From positions 1 through 64,000 of the forward strand of contig CAZUON010000006.1 in NCBI GenBank assembly GCA_964621345.1: DNA of 64,000 nucleotides, written 5' to 3'. Source of the stretch: Glaciecola sp964621345 (GTDB lineage Bacteria > Pseudomonadota > Gammaproteobacteria > Enterobacterales > Alteromonadaceae). Made by a program: the position numbers and the translations under genes. Under the pieces are notes generated by a model, which was not told where the DNA came from, did no database searches, and saw only the letters and a program-made list of their open reading frames with translations. Within the stretch, counting starts at the first letter, position 1. Each line of letters opens with the position of its first letter. Shown one piece after another: positions 35,068 through 43,815 of the stretch.

Positions 35068-36678
35068 ATGTCGAGCGTAACAGATACTGCACACGCCCCA
35101 GATTCACATGACGGTCACGACGACCATCATCACGGTGCACCTAAGGGCATAATGCGTTGGTTGCTAACCACTAACCACAAAGATATCGGTACCCTATATC
35201 TATGGTTTGCCTTCATCATGTTTTTGGTAGGTGGCGCCATGGCCATGGTAATCCGCGCTGAGTTATTCCAGCCGGGTTTGCAAATCATTGAGCCAAACTT
35301 CTTTAACCAAATGACCACTGTTCATGGTTTGATCATGGTCTTTGGGGCGGTAATGCCAGCCTTTACTGGCCTAGCGAACTGGCTCATACCAATGATGATT
35401 GGTGCGCCAGATATGGCTTTGCCTCGCATGAATAACTGGAGCTTTTGGATCCTTCCTTTTGCCTTTTTAATTCTTTTATCTTCACTATTTGTTGAAGGCG
35501 GCGGACCAGCATTTGGGTGGACTTTTTATGCACCGCTTTCGACTACCTACAGTGGCGATAGTACTGCATTATTCGTGTTCTCAGTTCACATCATGGGTAT
35601 CAGCTCAATTATGGGCGCGATAAACGTGGTGGTGACTATTTTCAACATGCGTGCGCCGGGCATGACCTACATGAAAATGCCATTGTTTGTATGGACATGG
35701 TTAATTACTGCATTCCTGTTGATTGCTGTTATGCCGGTACTAGCAGGCGTGGTAACTATGGTATTAACCGACAAGTATTTTGGGACTAGTTTCTTTGATG
35801 CTGCCGGTGGTGGCGACCCCGTGCTCTTCCAGCATATATTCTGGTTCTTTGGTCATCCTGAAGTGTACATAATGATATTGCCTGCTTTTGGTATTATCTC
35901 GCAAATCGTACCCACCTTCTCACGTAAAAAACTCTTTGGTTATGCATCTATGGTGTATGCAACGGCTTCCATTGCCTTGTTGTCATTCATTGTATGGGCG
36001 CATCATATGTTCACAACCGGTATGCCAGTGGTGGCTGAAATGTTCTTTATGATTGCCACGATGATCATTGCAGTACCAACCGGCGTGAAAGTATTTAACT
36101 GGGTAGCTACCATGTGGCGCGGAAGCCTCTCTTTCGAAATTCCAATGATGTTTGCCATTGCCTTTATTGTGTTATTCACCATTGGTGGTTTGTCGGGCCT
36201 AATGCTTGCCATCGTGCCGGTGGATTTCCAATATCACGATACTTACTTTGTGGTTGCTCACTTCCACTATGTATTGGTGACTGGTGCAGTGTTCTCTATT
36301 ATGGCAGCGGTTTACTACTGGTTGCCTAAATGGACAGGTCGTATGTTTGATATTACATTGGCAAAAGCGCATTTTTGGTGTTCACTGATCTCAGTAAACG
36401 TCTTGTTCTTCCCAATGCATTTTGTAGGCTTAGCCGGTATGCCACGCCGTATTCCAGACTACGCACTGCAGTTTGCTGATTTTAACAAATGGATCAGTAT
36501 TGGCGGCTTCGCATTTGGTTTGTCTCAACTTATTTTCTTAGTGTTAATTATCAAAGCATGTCGTCATCAAGGTGAAAAAGTATCATCTCAAGTATGGGAT
36601 GGTGCAGAGGGTCTGGAGTGGGAAATTCCATCACCTGCGCCTTATCACACCTTTGATACGCCGCCGGTAATTAAGTAA
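35068..36678 (+). CDS. coxA: Cytochrome c oxidase subunit I (aa3 type)
   Basis: 536 residues with twelve membrane helices. Holds low-spin heme a and the heme a3-CuB site where oxygen is reduced and protons are pumped. Visible ligands: His in TTVHGLIMVFG, the His-Tyr motif HPEVYIMILP, the HH pair in VWAHHMFTTG, and HFHYVLVTGAVFS (heme ligands). The N-terminus is His-rich (DSHDGHDDHHHG). Starts 12 bases after coxB with AGGAGAA ahead. Confidence 0.97.
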   Translation: MSSVTDTAHAPDSHDGHDDHHHGAPKGIMRWLLTTNHKDIGTLYLWFAFIMFLVGGAMAMVIRAELFQPGLQIIEPNFFNQMTTVHGLIMVFGAVMPAFTGLANWLIPMMIGAPDMALPRMNNWSFWILPFAFLILLSSLFVEGGGPAFGWTFYAPLSTTYSGDSTALFVFSVHIMGISSIMGAINVVVTIFNMRAPGMTYMKMPLFVWTWLITAFLLIAVMPVLAGVVTMVLTDKYFGTSFFDAAGGGDPVLFQHIFWFFGHPEVYIMILPAFGIISQIVPTFSRKKLFGYASMVYATASIALLSFIVWAHHMFTTGMPVVAEMFFMIATMIIAVPTGVKVFNWVATMWRGSLSFEIPMMFAIAFIVLFTIGGLSGLMLAIVPVDFQYHDTYFVVAHFHYVLVTGAVFSIMAAVYYWLPKWTGRMFDITLAKAHFWCSLISVNVLFFPMHFVGLAGMPRRIPDYALQFADFNKWISIGGFAFGLSQLIFLVLIIKACRHQGEKVSSQVWDGAEGLEWEIPSPAPYHTFDTPPVIK

Positions 36679-36704
36679 CGAGCAAGACAAAGAGTCGTTG
36701 TAAC

Positions 36705-37337
36705 ATGCCACAAAAGCAAGAGCCAACAAATCAAGCCGAGTCTACGCTAAGTAGCTCGGCGTGTGAGCCAAAGCCAATTAGCCATACCAAAACGGTAGCA
36801 AAGTTAGTGGCTGTGGTGCTGTGTATGTTTGGTTTTGGTTTTGCGCTTGTTCCACTTTACGATGTGTTATGCGATGTTTTGGGTATAAACGGCAGAACAA
36901 ATGAAGAAGCGGTAGTTTATGAAGCCGTTGAGGTTGATACATCGCGCACTATAACGGTCGATTTTATTACGCGTACCAACAGCGGGATGCCTTGGGAGTT
37001 TAAGGCGCAAACTAAGCGCGTTGAAATAAATCCAGGCGAAATGAGTGAAGTCTCGTTTTACGTAAGAAACCCCGCAAAACGTGACATTATTGCCCAAGCA
37101 ATTCCTTCTGTCTCACCGGGTACCGCTGCTTTATACGTAAACAAAACCGAATGTTTTTGCTTTAAACACCAGCCTTTAAGGGCTGGGGAAGAAGCGGTCA
37201 TGCCCATGACCTTTTACATCGACCCACAATTACCAGACGATATTAGTTTTTTTACCTTGCAATACACCTTATATGACATTACTGAAAATGCTGACGAAGC
37301 AGAGGTGGTGGCAATGAATAACAGTCCACGGAGATAA
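36705..37337 (+). CDS. ctaG: Cytochrome c oxidase assembly protein CtaG/Cox11
   Basis: 210 residues. Inner-membrane copper chaperone that delivers copper to CuB of subunit I. One membrane helix (about 32-52) followed by an immunoglobulin-like domain in the periplasm with the copper motif CFCF (Cys150, Cys152). The PLYDVLCDVLGINGR segment after the helix is the usual Cox11 PLYxxxCxxxGxxG motif. Located between coxA and coxC, the normal order. Confidence 0.95.
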   Translation: MPQKQEPTNQAESTLSSSACEPKPISHTKTVAKLVAVVLCMFGFGFALVPLYDVLCDVLGINGRTNEEAVVYEAVEVDTSRTITVDFITRTNSGMPWEFKAQTKRVEINPGEMSEVSFYVRNPAKRDIIAQAIPSVSPGTAALYVNKTECFCFKHQPLRAGEEAVMPMTFYIDPQLPDDISFFTLQYTLYDITENADEAEVVAMNNSPRR

Positions 37338-37339
37338 TC

Positions 37340-38236
37340 ATGGCTGAACAAGCACAAGCACCTGAAGAATATCAAAAGTATTACGTACCGGCACAAAGTG
37401 TCTGGCCGATTGTAGGCGCTGTTGCCTTGTTCCTAATTGCTGTTGGTGCAGGGAACTACGTAGTCGAAGTAACCCGCGATAAGTCAGGTATAGGCGGTTA
37501 TGTGCTGCTCGCTGGCTTAGTTATGCTCACTGTGATGGTGTTTGGTTGGTTCAAAAATCAAATAGATGAGTCTATGAGTGGCCTCTACAGCGCGCAACTC
37601 GGGCGCTCCTACCGTCAAGGTATGGCATGGTTTATCTTCTCGGAAGTTATGTTCTTTGCTGCATTCTTTGGCGCCTTATTTTATGCCAGAACGATTGCGG
37701 TGCCATGGTTAGGCGGAGCATCAAATAACGCAATGACCAACGAAGTGCTTTGGCCAACATTTGAAGCAATGTGGCCCTTAACCTCTACCCCAGGTGGAGT
37801 AGAAACAACGCCTATGGGCTGGTATGGCTTACCGCTTATTAACACGGTAATTTTATTGGTGTCGTCGGTTACTCTGCACTATGCTCACACCGGGCTTGAG
37901 GGTAATAAACGTAAGCAACTAGCGTGGATGCTCGGACTAACTATTCTACTCGGTTGTATCTTCTTATCGCTGCAGGTATATGAATATGTGCATGCTTATC
38001 GCGACTTAGGGTTGACCTTACAAAGCGGTATTTATGGCAACACCTTCTTCTTGCTCACAGGTTTCCATGGTTTACATGTAACCCTAGGCACAATTATTTT
38101 GATGGTCTTGTTCTTAAGAATACTGAAAGGTCACTTTACACCAAAAGAGCATTTTGCATTCCAAGCTGGCGCGTGGTATTGGCACTTTGTAGATGTGGTA
38201 TGGGTAATGCTATTCTTCTTCGTTTACATCCTGTAA
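37340..38236 (+). CDS. coxC: Cytochrome c oxidase subunit III
   Basis: 298 residues, seven membrane helices. Structural subunit that stabilises subunit I and its proton pathway. Recognised by WFIFSEVMFFAAFFGALFYAR split over 90-112, the TGFHGLHVTLGTI motif and the C-terminal WYWHFVDVVWVMLFFFVY helix. Starts 2 bases after ctaG, translationally close-coupled. Confidence 0.96.
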   Translation: MAEQAQAPEEYQKYYVPAQSVWPIVGAVALFLIAVGAGNYVVEVTRDKSGIGGYVLLAGLVMLTVMVFGWFKNQIDESMSGLYSAQLGRSYRQGMAWFIFSEVMFFAAFFGALFYARTIAVPWLGGASNNAMTNEVLWPTFEAMWPLTSTPGGVETTPMGWYGLPLINTVILLVSSVTLHYAHTGLEGNKRKQLAWMLGLTILLGCIFLSLQVYEYVHAYRDLGLTLQSGIYGNTFFLLTGFHGLHVTLGTIILMVLFLRILKGHFTPKEHFAFQAGAWYWHFVDVVWVMLFFFVYIL

Positions 38237-38237
38237 A

Positions 38238-38447
38238 TCAATAAGGTCGGGGGTTAGGGGTGATGAGCCCCGTGGCAACAGCAATCAGAATAAGCAAGAC
38301 TATGACTACTGATGCCACAACCCGCCGGCCAATAAACTTACTCATTGGCTCTTGTTGTTCACCTTTTAGCATCACTCGCATTGCTTTAAATAAATTGAAA
38401 ACCATAAAAAAGAGCAAGGCTCCAATCGTGATTTTTACCACTAACAT
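38238..38447 (-). CDS. DUF2909 twin-helix membrane protein
   Basis: 69 residues with two membrane helices (about 3-25 and 44-62) and a short polar loop (LKGEQQEPMSK). Recognised as DUF2909, small proteins often found in oxidase clusters of gammaproteobacteria. It runs against the cluster, its stop meeting the coxC stop with 1 base between, and its start 30 bases from the SURF1 start. Function unknown; an oxidase-assembly role is suggested only by location. Confidence 0.8.
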   Translation of the reverse strand: MLVVKITIGALLFFMVFNLFKAMRVMLKGEQQEPMSKFIGRRVVASVVIVLLILIAVATGLITPNPRPY

Positions 38448-38477
38448 ATTCGTTACTCCCTAGGATGGTCTATTAGC

Positions 38478-39194
38478 ATGCTGTTTCGCGGCACCAACAA
38501 GCTATCAATATTTTTTACCATAATGGCTATGACCTGCATTGTCATTATGTTTTTGTTGGGCTTTTGGCAATTAGACAGAAAATCACAAAAAGAGGAGCGG
38601 CTCGTCCAAATCGAACAGCGCAAAGACGCTAACCCGCTTTACGTATCCGACATTGCCACTGCGCCCGAAGCGTATATCGACTTTCCAGTAATGCTTACGG
38701 GCGAACTCAGTGATAAGCTTTTTTTCATTGACAATAAATTAAAAAATGGCATGGCTGGTTACGAGATCATGTCATGGGTTGACACCAATTTTGGTGTGGT
38801 GATGGTAAACCTCGGTTGGGTTCCCGGCACAGGCAGCAGAGACGAACTGCCTCGTATATTGCTGCCGCGAAGTCAGCAGCATCAAGGTCAGGTATACGTA
38901 CCAAGCGACAATATTATGATTTCTGAAACAAACTTTAACTATGGACGCTTCCCAGCGCTTATTCAGCAAGTGAATTTTACTGAAATTGAAAAGCACTTAG
39001 GGCAAGATGTATTGCCTTTTACTTTGCGGCTTATCCCAAACGAAAATGCGAACTTTATTCGTGACTGGCAGGTTGTGGTAATGGCGCCCGAAAAACACCT
39101 TGGTTATGCCATTCAGTGGTTTGGGTTGGGGGTTGCGGGCTTAACCGTTTTTTTACTTACTATTATGAAATCTATGCAGGGACGTCGGAGCTAA
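38478..39194 (+). CDS. SURF1 family oxidase assembly protein
   Basis: 238 residues. Two membrane helices, one near the N-terminus (about 11-31) and one near the C-terminus (about 211-231), with a periplasmic domain between; MFLLGFWQLDRKSQKEERL, MVNLGWVPG and the C-terminal HLGYAIQWFGLG motif are the SURF1 signatures. Involved in heme a insertion into subunit I. Followed after 3 bases by the CxxxC protein gene. Confidence 0.93.
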   Translation: MLFRGTNKLSIFFTIMAMTCIVIMFLLGFWQLDRKSQKEERLVQIEQRKDANPLYVSDIATAPEAYIDFPVMLTGELSDKLFFIDNKLKNGMAGYEIMSWVDTNFGVVMVNLGWVPGTGSRDELPRILLPRSQQHQGQVYVPSDNIMISETNFNYGRFPALIQQVNFTEIEKHLGQDVLPFTLRLIPNENANFIRDWQVVVMAPEKHLGYAIQWFGLGVAGLTVFLLTIMKSMQGRRS

Positions 39195-39197
39195 ACT

Positions 39198-39758
39198 ATG
39201 TCTAAAAAAAATAATAATAAAATGGCGTTAATTTTACTGGTTGTGGTGTTTGTTGTGCCGGTCATTTTGGCTAAATTTGCCCTTGAACTTGATTGGTTTA
39301 ATAAAGCCTCTACCAATCGCGGTGAGTTATTAGAGCCCACTATTGAGGCCCAAGAATTATTAAAAGAAGCAGAAAGAAAATGGCACTTTTTGTATGTTAT
39401 ACCTGCGGTTTGTGATCAAGCCTGTGAAAATGCGATTTACAGCGTTAGCCAAGTAAAAACTGCCATTGGACGAGAAGCAGACCGCGTAAATGCAGTATTT
39501 ATTGCCACCGAAGATAGCGATAAAAGTACACTGGAAAAAATAGCTGACATCTACGACACGCAAGTGTTACAAAAAGAGCAGCTAAATGTAAATAAAGTGT
39601 TTAAAGATGTGCCCGTAAATGCTATTTTTATCGCCGATACTTTGAATAACATCGTGCTCAAATATCCGAACACTGCAGATGAGCAACAAGCAATAATGGA
39701 CAGCCGCGACATGTTAGCGGATATGAAGAAACTCCTTAAGCTCTCACGCATCGGTTAA
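39198..39758 (+). CDS. Membrane-anchored thioredoxin-like CxxxC protein of the cox cluster
   Basis: 186 residues: one membrane anchor (about 9-27), then a domain that reads like a worn-down SCO/thioredoxin fold. The first strand KWHFLYVIPAVCDQAC gives Cys72 and Cys76, a CxxxC pair placed as in copper-binding SCO proteins. There is a NAIFIADTLNNIVLKYP segment later that matches the strand-turn of SCO before the His loop, but the SCO histidine is missing. Such proteins lie between SURF1 and ctaA in many gammaproteobacteria and remain uncharacterised. A role in copper or thiol handling during oxidase assembly is inference from motif and place. Confidence 0.75.
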   Translation: MSKKNNNKMALILLVVVFVVPVILAKFALELDWFNKASTNRGELLEPTIEAQELLKEAERKWHFLYVIPAVCDQACENAIYSVSQVKTAIGREADRVNAVFIATEDSDKSTLEKIADIYDTQVLQKEQLNVNKVFKDVPVNAIFIADTLNNIVLKYPNTADEQQAIMDSRDMLADMKKLLKLSRIG

Positions 39759-39779
39759 GTCACAGGAAATAAATTAAAT

Positions 39780-40763
39780 ATGAAAAAGCTGGTGCTAATA
39801 AGCATTTTTTTAGCCTTGTTTGTAATCGTTCTTGGTGCCTATACACGCCTCACTGATGCAGGTTTAGGCTGTCCTGATTGGCCTGGTTGCTATGGTCACG
39901 TGCTAGTACCACAAGCTGAACATCATATCGAAGCAGCGAATCAGGCCTTTCCTGAGCGTCCGGTAGAGGCAGAAAAAGCGTGGAACGAAATGATCCATCG
40001 CTATTTCGCTGCTGGTTTAGGCTTTATCATTTTATTAATTGCAATCACCGCTATTGTAAATCGCAGTAAGGGTCACAACGCGCCCCTTAAGCTACCCATT
40101 CTGCTTTTATTATTGGTTAGCTTTCAAGGTATGCTTGGCATGTGGACGGTAACCTTAAATCTATTACCTGTGATTGTTATGGCGCATTTGTTAGGCGGTT
40201 TCACGGTGCTCTCCTGTTTGTTTATCTTATATTTGAGGATGACACCGTACCGGATACCGGGTGGCGATAGTCAAATCCGCCCACTGGCTAAATACGCGGC
40301 CATTGGGATTGCCATTGTGGTGTGGCAAATTGCCCTTGGAGGCTGGACCTCTGCTAACTATGCATCTTTGGCATGCACCGAACTACCTATATGCGAAGGT
40401 GATTGGGTGGCGCGTTTGGATTTTGCAGGCGCGTTCTCAATACCCGCAGCAGAGAGCTACGAGTATGGAGTACACAGTTATGAAGAACGCGTAACGATGC
40501 ATGTGTTACACCGTTTTGGCGCTTTAGTTACTATTGCCTACTTGGTTGGTTTTGCCTTCGCAACTTTAAAACGAGCCAACTCAGCGTTGGTCAAGCGCCT
40601 TACTATAGTGATGTTATTTGTACTAACTATACAAGTTGCCTTGGGCGTGAGTAATGTGGTTTATATGTTACCGTTAACGGTGGCGACCATGCACAATGCA
40701 GTTGCAGCGTGTTTACTACTAGTGATGGTAATGATGACCTACACCATGTATAGAAAATATTAA
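39780..40763 (+). CDS. ctaA: Heme A synthase
   Basis: 327 residues, eight membrane helices (COX15/CtaA). Oxidises the C8 methyl of heme O to the formyl group of heme A. Signatures: GAYTRLTDAGLGCPDWPGCYG near the start (conserved acidic and Cys residues), EMIHRYFAAGLGF (heme-ligand His), VMAHLLGGF, HVLHRFGALV and VATMHNAVAACL. Followed by cyoE, so heme A synthesis is encoded with the enzyme that needs it. Confidence 0.95.
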   Translation: MKKLVLISIFLALFVIVLGAYTRLTDAGLGCPDWPGCYGHVLVPQAEHHIEAANQAFPERPVEAEKAWNEMIHRYFAAGLGFIILLIAITAIVNRSKGHNAPLKLPILLLLLVSFQGMLGMWTVTLNLLPVIVMAHLLGGFTVLSCLFILYLRMTPYRIPGGDSQIRPLAKYAAIGIAIVVWQIALGGWTSANYASLACTELPICEGDWVARLDFAGAFSIPAAESYEYGVHSYEERVTMHVLHRFGALVTIAYLVGFAFATLKRANSALVKRLTIVMLFVLTIQVALGVSNVVYMLPLTVATMHNAVAACLLLVMVMMTYTMYRKY

Positions 40764-40842
40764 CTATTGAAATTATTAGCGTCATTGGAATCAGTATCGA
40801 ATTTCAAATGACACAAGCATTAAGCAGTAAAGGAGAGGTTTT

Positions 40843-41739
40843 GTGAGTAAGTCTATAGCGGCAACGACAACAACGAGTGCCGGCGCCACATGGCGCGATT
40901 ATTACGAACTAACAAAGCCTCGCGTGGTGATGCTGTTGTTGTTAACCGCATTGGTCGGTATGTGTTTAGCAACATCCACATGGGTCGACCCTGTGGTGCT
41001 AAGTGCAGGTATGTTAGGCATTGGTTTGCTTTCATCAGCCGCAGCAGTTATCAATCATGTTGTCGACCATCGTATCGACAGCATTATGGCTCGTACCTTC
41101 AACCGCCCCGTAGCTAAGGGCAAAGTGTCGGTCAAACGCGCACTAATATTTGCCGGCGTATTAGGTAGCGTAGGTTTTATTGCCCTAGCGCTATTTGTCA
41201 ATATGTTGACCGCTTGGTTGACTCTCGCAAGCTTGGTGGGTTATGCCGTTATTTATACTATGTACCTTAAGCGTGCGACACCTCAGAACATTGTAATTGG
41301 TGGTTTGGCAGGTGCTGCGCCGCCATTGTTAGGTTGGACTGCCGTGACCGGTGAAATCCACGCTTATGGATTGTTGCTCGTATTGATTGTCTTTACATGG
41401 ACACCACCACATTTCTGGGCGCTCGCTATTCACCGCGAAAAAGACTACGCAAAAGCAAAGATACCCATGCTACCAAACACGCACGGCGTGGAATTCACTA
41501 AAACTTGTGTGGTGTTATATACTTTATTGCTGTGTGCGGTTTGTTTGTTGCCATATTTAACAGGCATGAGCGGAGGCTTGTACTTGGTTGGCTCGTCGTT
41601 ACTTAATGCGTATTTTATGTACATGGCGCTTAAGCTTAAATACAAGCCAGAGGCTTCTACCGCGATGGACACCTTTAAATTTTCGATTTTACATTTGATG
41701 GTATTATTTGTATTACTCTTAGTTGACCATTATATTTAA
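40843..41739 (+). CDS. cyoE: Protoheme IX farnesyltransferase (heme O synthase)
   Basis: 298 residues from GTG with AGGAGAGG six bases ahead. Adds farnesyl from farnesyl diphosphate to heme B, giving heme O for CtaA. UbiA-family membrane enzyme with nine helices; the two Asp motifs are NHVVDHRIDSIMARTFNRP (first) and the HREKDYAKAKIPMLP (second). A KPRVVMLLLLTALVGM opening is typical of CyoE/CtaB. Confidence 0.96.
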   Translation: MSKSIAATTTTSAGATWRDYYELTKPRVVMLLLLTALVGMCLATSTWVDPVVLSAGMLGIGLLSSAAAVINHVVDHRIDSIMARTFNRPVAKGKVSVKRALIFAGVLGSVGFIALALFVNMLTAWLTLASLVGYAVIYTMYLKRATPQNIVIGGLAGAAPPLLGWTAVTGEIHAYGLLLVLIVFTWTPPHFWALAIHREKDYAKAKIPMLPNTHGVEFTKTCVVLYTLLLCAVCLLPYLTGMSGGLYLVGSSLLNAYFMYMALKLKYKPEASTAMDTFKFSILHLMVLFVLLLVDHYI

Positions 41740-41795
41740 AAGCAATTTTGAATCGGGTTGCATATTTATTTACTCAGTAGCTAAGGACGTTTTAC

Positions 41796-42455
41796 ATGCA
41801 GCAAAAGTGGATTGGTCTAATCGCAGTGATATCTCTTGTACTTGGAGTGTATTTAGCGCTTACTATTGCGCCGCCAAGTATTGATGATGAGGCACCATTA
41901 TCAGAGCAAACCGAATATCTAAATTGGTATCCGCAAGCCCGCGCACTGACCGATTTTGAGCTGTCGAAACACGATGGCAGCACTATGACCAATACCGATT
42001 TGGAAGGCAAATGGACCTTAGCTTTTGTTGGTTACACTTTTTGCCCAGATATTTGCCCGGTTACCTTAGCTGAAATAAATAACGTTTACCCACAATTACA
42101 AGAAATGGTAAGCGATACACCTTTGCAAATTTGGTTTTTGTCGGTAGACCCAAACCGTGACACGGTTGAGCGCTTAAACGAGTACATTAACTATTTCAAT
42201 CCAGACTTTGTAGGTAGTACCGGGCCACACGCACAGCTATTTCCTTTGGTACGTAGCATGGGGATGATGTATTCCCTATCTGAGAGTACCGACAATCCAA
42301 ACTATTTAGTTGACCACAGTGCCTCGGTAGTCGTGATCAATCCAGCCGGCAATATCGTAGGTCGTTTTAAACCAAAACATGTACCTGGCCAGCTAGCCAT
42401 AAGTGATGTTGACCAAATTCTTACCGATATTCCCATACTACTATCATCTAGCTAA
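41796..42455 (+). CDS. SCO family copper chaperone
   Basis: 219 residues. N-terminal membrane anchor (about 6-26) and a thioredoxin-fold domain outside. Copper ligands Cys83 and Cys87 in TFCPDICP and His174 in YLVDHSASVV are all present. SCO proteins insert copper into CuA of subunit II. Last clear gene of the oxidase cluster; the next gene (GNAT) starts 33 bases on and may be read through. Confidence 0.93.
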   Translation: MQQKWIGLIAVISLVLGVYLALTIAPPSIDDEAPLSEQTEYLNWYPQARALTDFELSKHDGSTMTNTDLEGKWTLAFVGYTFCPDICPVTLAEINNVYPQLQEMVSDTPLQIWFLSVDPNRDTVERLNEYINYFNPDFVGSTGPHAQLFPLVRSMGMMYSLSESTDNPNYLVDHSASVVVINPAGNIVGRFKPKHVPGQLAISDVDQILTDIPILLSSS

Positions 42456-42488
42456 TCGCAAAGTATAATTTCTCCGTTGGGAGCATAT

Positions 42489-43118
42489 ATGGGTAGCAAT
42501 ATACAAAGCCATGAACAGATAGTTGAACTAAGAGCAGGCCAACAAAAAGATGCTATTCGTCTCGCCCCGCTTATTTTACTCTCAGCACAGACCTTACTTC
42601 CTTATGTTTTTGGCACTCGCGAGAAAGCGCTTAACTATTTACAGTTAGCGTGTGCGCAAAAAGACGGCCAATACAGCGCAACAAGACATCATGTTGTCAC
42701 AAAACAAGGTGATGTGATTGCTTGTATGAGCCTATGGCAGCACGATATGCCAAGCCGTTTTCATACATACACCGTGAAAAGCCTCACTGATTTTTTGAGT
42801 CCAGCTCAAGTTGCACATATTGTTGCTATTAACGATGAACTCATGCGTGTGTTTGCACCGCCTTTACAAGACGAGCTCTGCATTGGGCATTTAGCGGTTC
42901 ATACAGAGCATCAGGGCCAGGACGTAGCAAGTCAGATGATAAATTTTGCCCGTGAGCGAGCAAAAGCTTTAAATAAATCGAGACTGATTTTAGATGTAGA
43001 TAATGCTAGTACAAGAGCGCTCAGCTTGTATCGCAAGCATGGCTTTGAACAAATAAATAAGCGAGGCTTTACCTCAACCGAGCAAACTTTCGTTCGAATG
43101 CATTTGGAATTGACTTAA
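42489..43118 (+). CDS. GNAT family N-acetyltransferase
   Basis: 209 residues from ATG at 42489 (GGGAG five bases ahead; an upstream in-frame TTG at 42477 overlaps that site and is not used). The GNAT core is at the C-terminal half: CIGHLAVHTEHQGQDVASQMI holds the acetyl-CoA loop (QGQDVA in place of Q/RxxGxG/A), followed by LDVDNASTRALSLYRKHGF. Acceptor substrate unknown. Probably only a neighbour of the oxidase cluster. Confidence 0.82.
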   Translation: MGSNIQSHEQIVELRAGQQKDAIRLAPLILLSAQTLLPYVFGTREKALNYLQLACAQKDGQYSATRHHVVTKQGDVIACMSLWQHDMPSRFHTYTVKSLTDFLSPAQVAHIVAINDELMRVFAPPLQDELCIGHLAVHTEHQGQDVASQMINFARERAKALNKSRLILDVDNASTRALSLYRKHGFEQINKRGFTSTEQTFVRMHLELT

Positions 43119-43293
43119 ACATCGAGGCAATAAGAAGACAAACCGTGCCAGCGTAAAACATTAGATAAAGAGCTTACACTCGTAGCAACAGATGCTGAGC
43201 TTTAGATTTGCGCGCTTGGTTGTTATTTTTGGGAGTTGATGAGGATAGCGCATACGGGAACATTGTTACCCTCTTAGCCCCTTCAATAATTTG

Positions 43294-43321
43294 TTGACAA
43301 ATTTAGCGTTGCACGTAAACT
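43294..43321 (+). promoter_or_regulatory. Promoter of the VOC-cupin operon
   Basis: A perfect -35 TTGACA (43294-43299) and TAAACT (43316-43321) are 16 bases apart. The TetR operator overlaps the end of the -10 box and the start site, so bound repressor would block polymerase. Confidence 0.75.
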
Positions 43322-43337
43322 ACCTATCAGTAGGTAG
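43320..43337. promoter_or_regulatory. TetR operator at the VOC-cupin promoter
   Basis: CTACCTA-TCAG-TAGGTAG: perfect 7-bp inverted half-sites with a 4-base spacer. The same half-sites and spacing occur before the nearby TetR gene (45153-45170), which is strong evidence that this regulator controls both. Confidence 0.85.
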
Positions 43338-43425
43338 GTTTTTGCTGTTATAGTAAATAAAGCGATATATAGATAATTAGCGCCATCTACCCCCCATTAC
43401 TTTTATTAAATCAGGAGACTAAAAT

Positions 43426-43797
43426 ATGTTAGCGTATTCTACAATTGGCGTGAACGATATGGCACGTGCAACGGCGTTTTACGATGAATTGCTTAGCTTA
43501 GTAGGTGCAAAGCAAGCGATGACAGGAAGAGATGGTGATTTTGTCGCTTATGGCACAGGTGAAGGCACCTTATTTGCTCTAGCTGTACCATTTAATGGTG
43601 AGACAGCAAATCCTGGAAATGGCAACATGATGGCGATTGCTGCAGGCTCTTTGGACAACATGCAGGCGATGTATAATAAAGCACTTGAGTTGGGCGCAAA
43701 AGACGCTGGTGCGCCAGGTCCGCGTGCAGACGGTGCTTTTTCTTGTGCTTATGTTTATGATCTTGACGGAAATAAGCTCAATTTTTTCCATATGTAA
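43426..43797 (+). CDS. VOC family (glyoxalase-like) protein
   Basis: 123 residues, one VOC unit of two beta-alpha-beta-beta-beta modules: MLAYSTIGVNDMARATAFYDELL at the start and FSCAYVYDLDGNKLNFFHM at the end. Length and the VYDLDGNKLNFF motif match small glyoxalase/bleomycin-resistance-like proteins, which act on reactive electrophiles or bind drugs. Clear AGGAG ribosome site. First gene behind the TetR-controlled promoter, with the cupin gene 18 bases downstream. Confidence 0.85.
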   Translation: MLAYSTIGVNDMARATAFYDELLSLVGAKQAMTGRDGDFVAYGTGEGTLFALAVPFNGETANPGNGNMMAIAAGSLDNMQAMYNKALELGAKDAGAPGPRADGAFSCAYVYDLDGNKLNFFHM

Positions 43798-43815
43798 AAA
43801 AGCAGGCTAACAATA

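Larger units (their letters stand above)
43119..43425. other. 307-base intergenic region upstream of the VOC gene
   Basis: The left two thirds hold nothing recognisable, not even a terminator for the GNAT gene. The right third holds the promoter and TetR operator reported separately. Confidence 0.5.
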
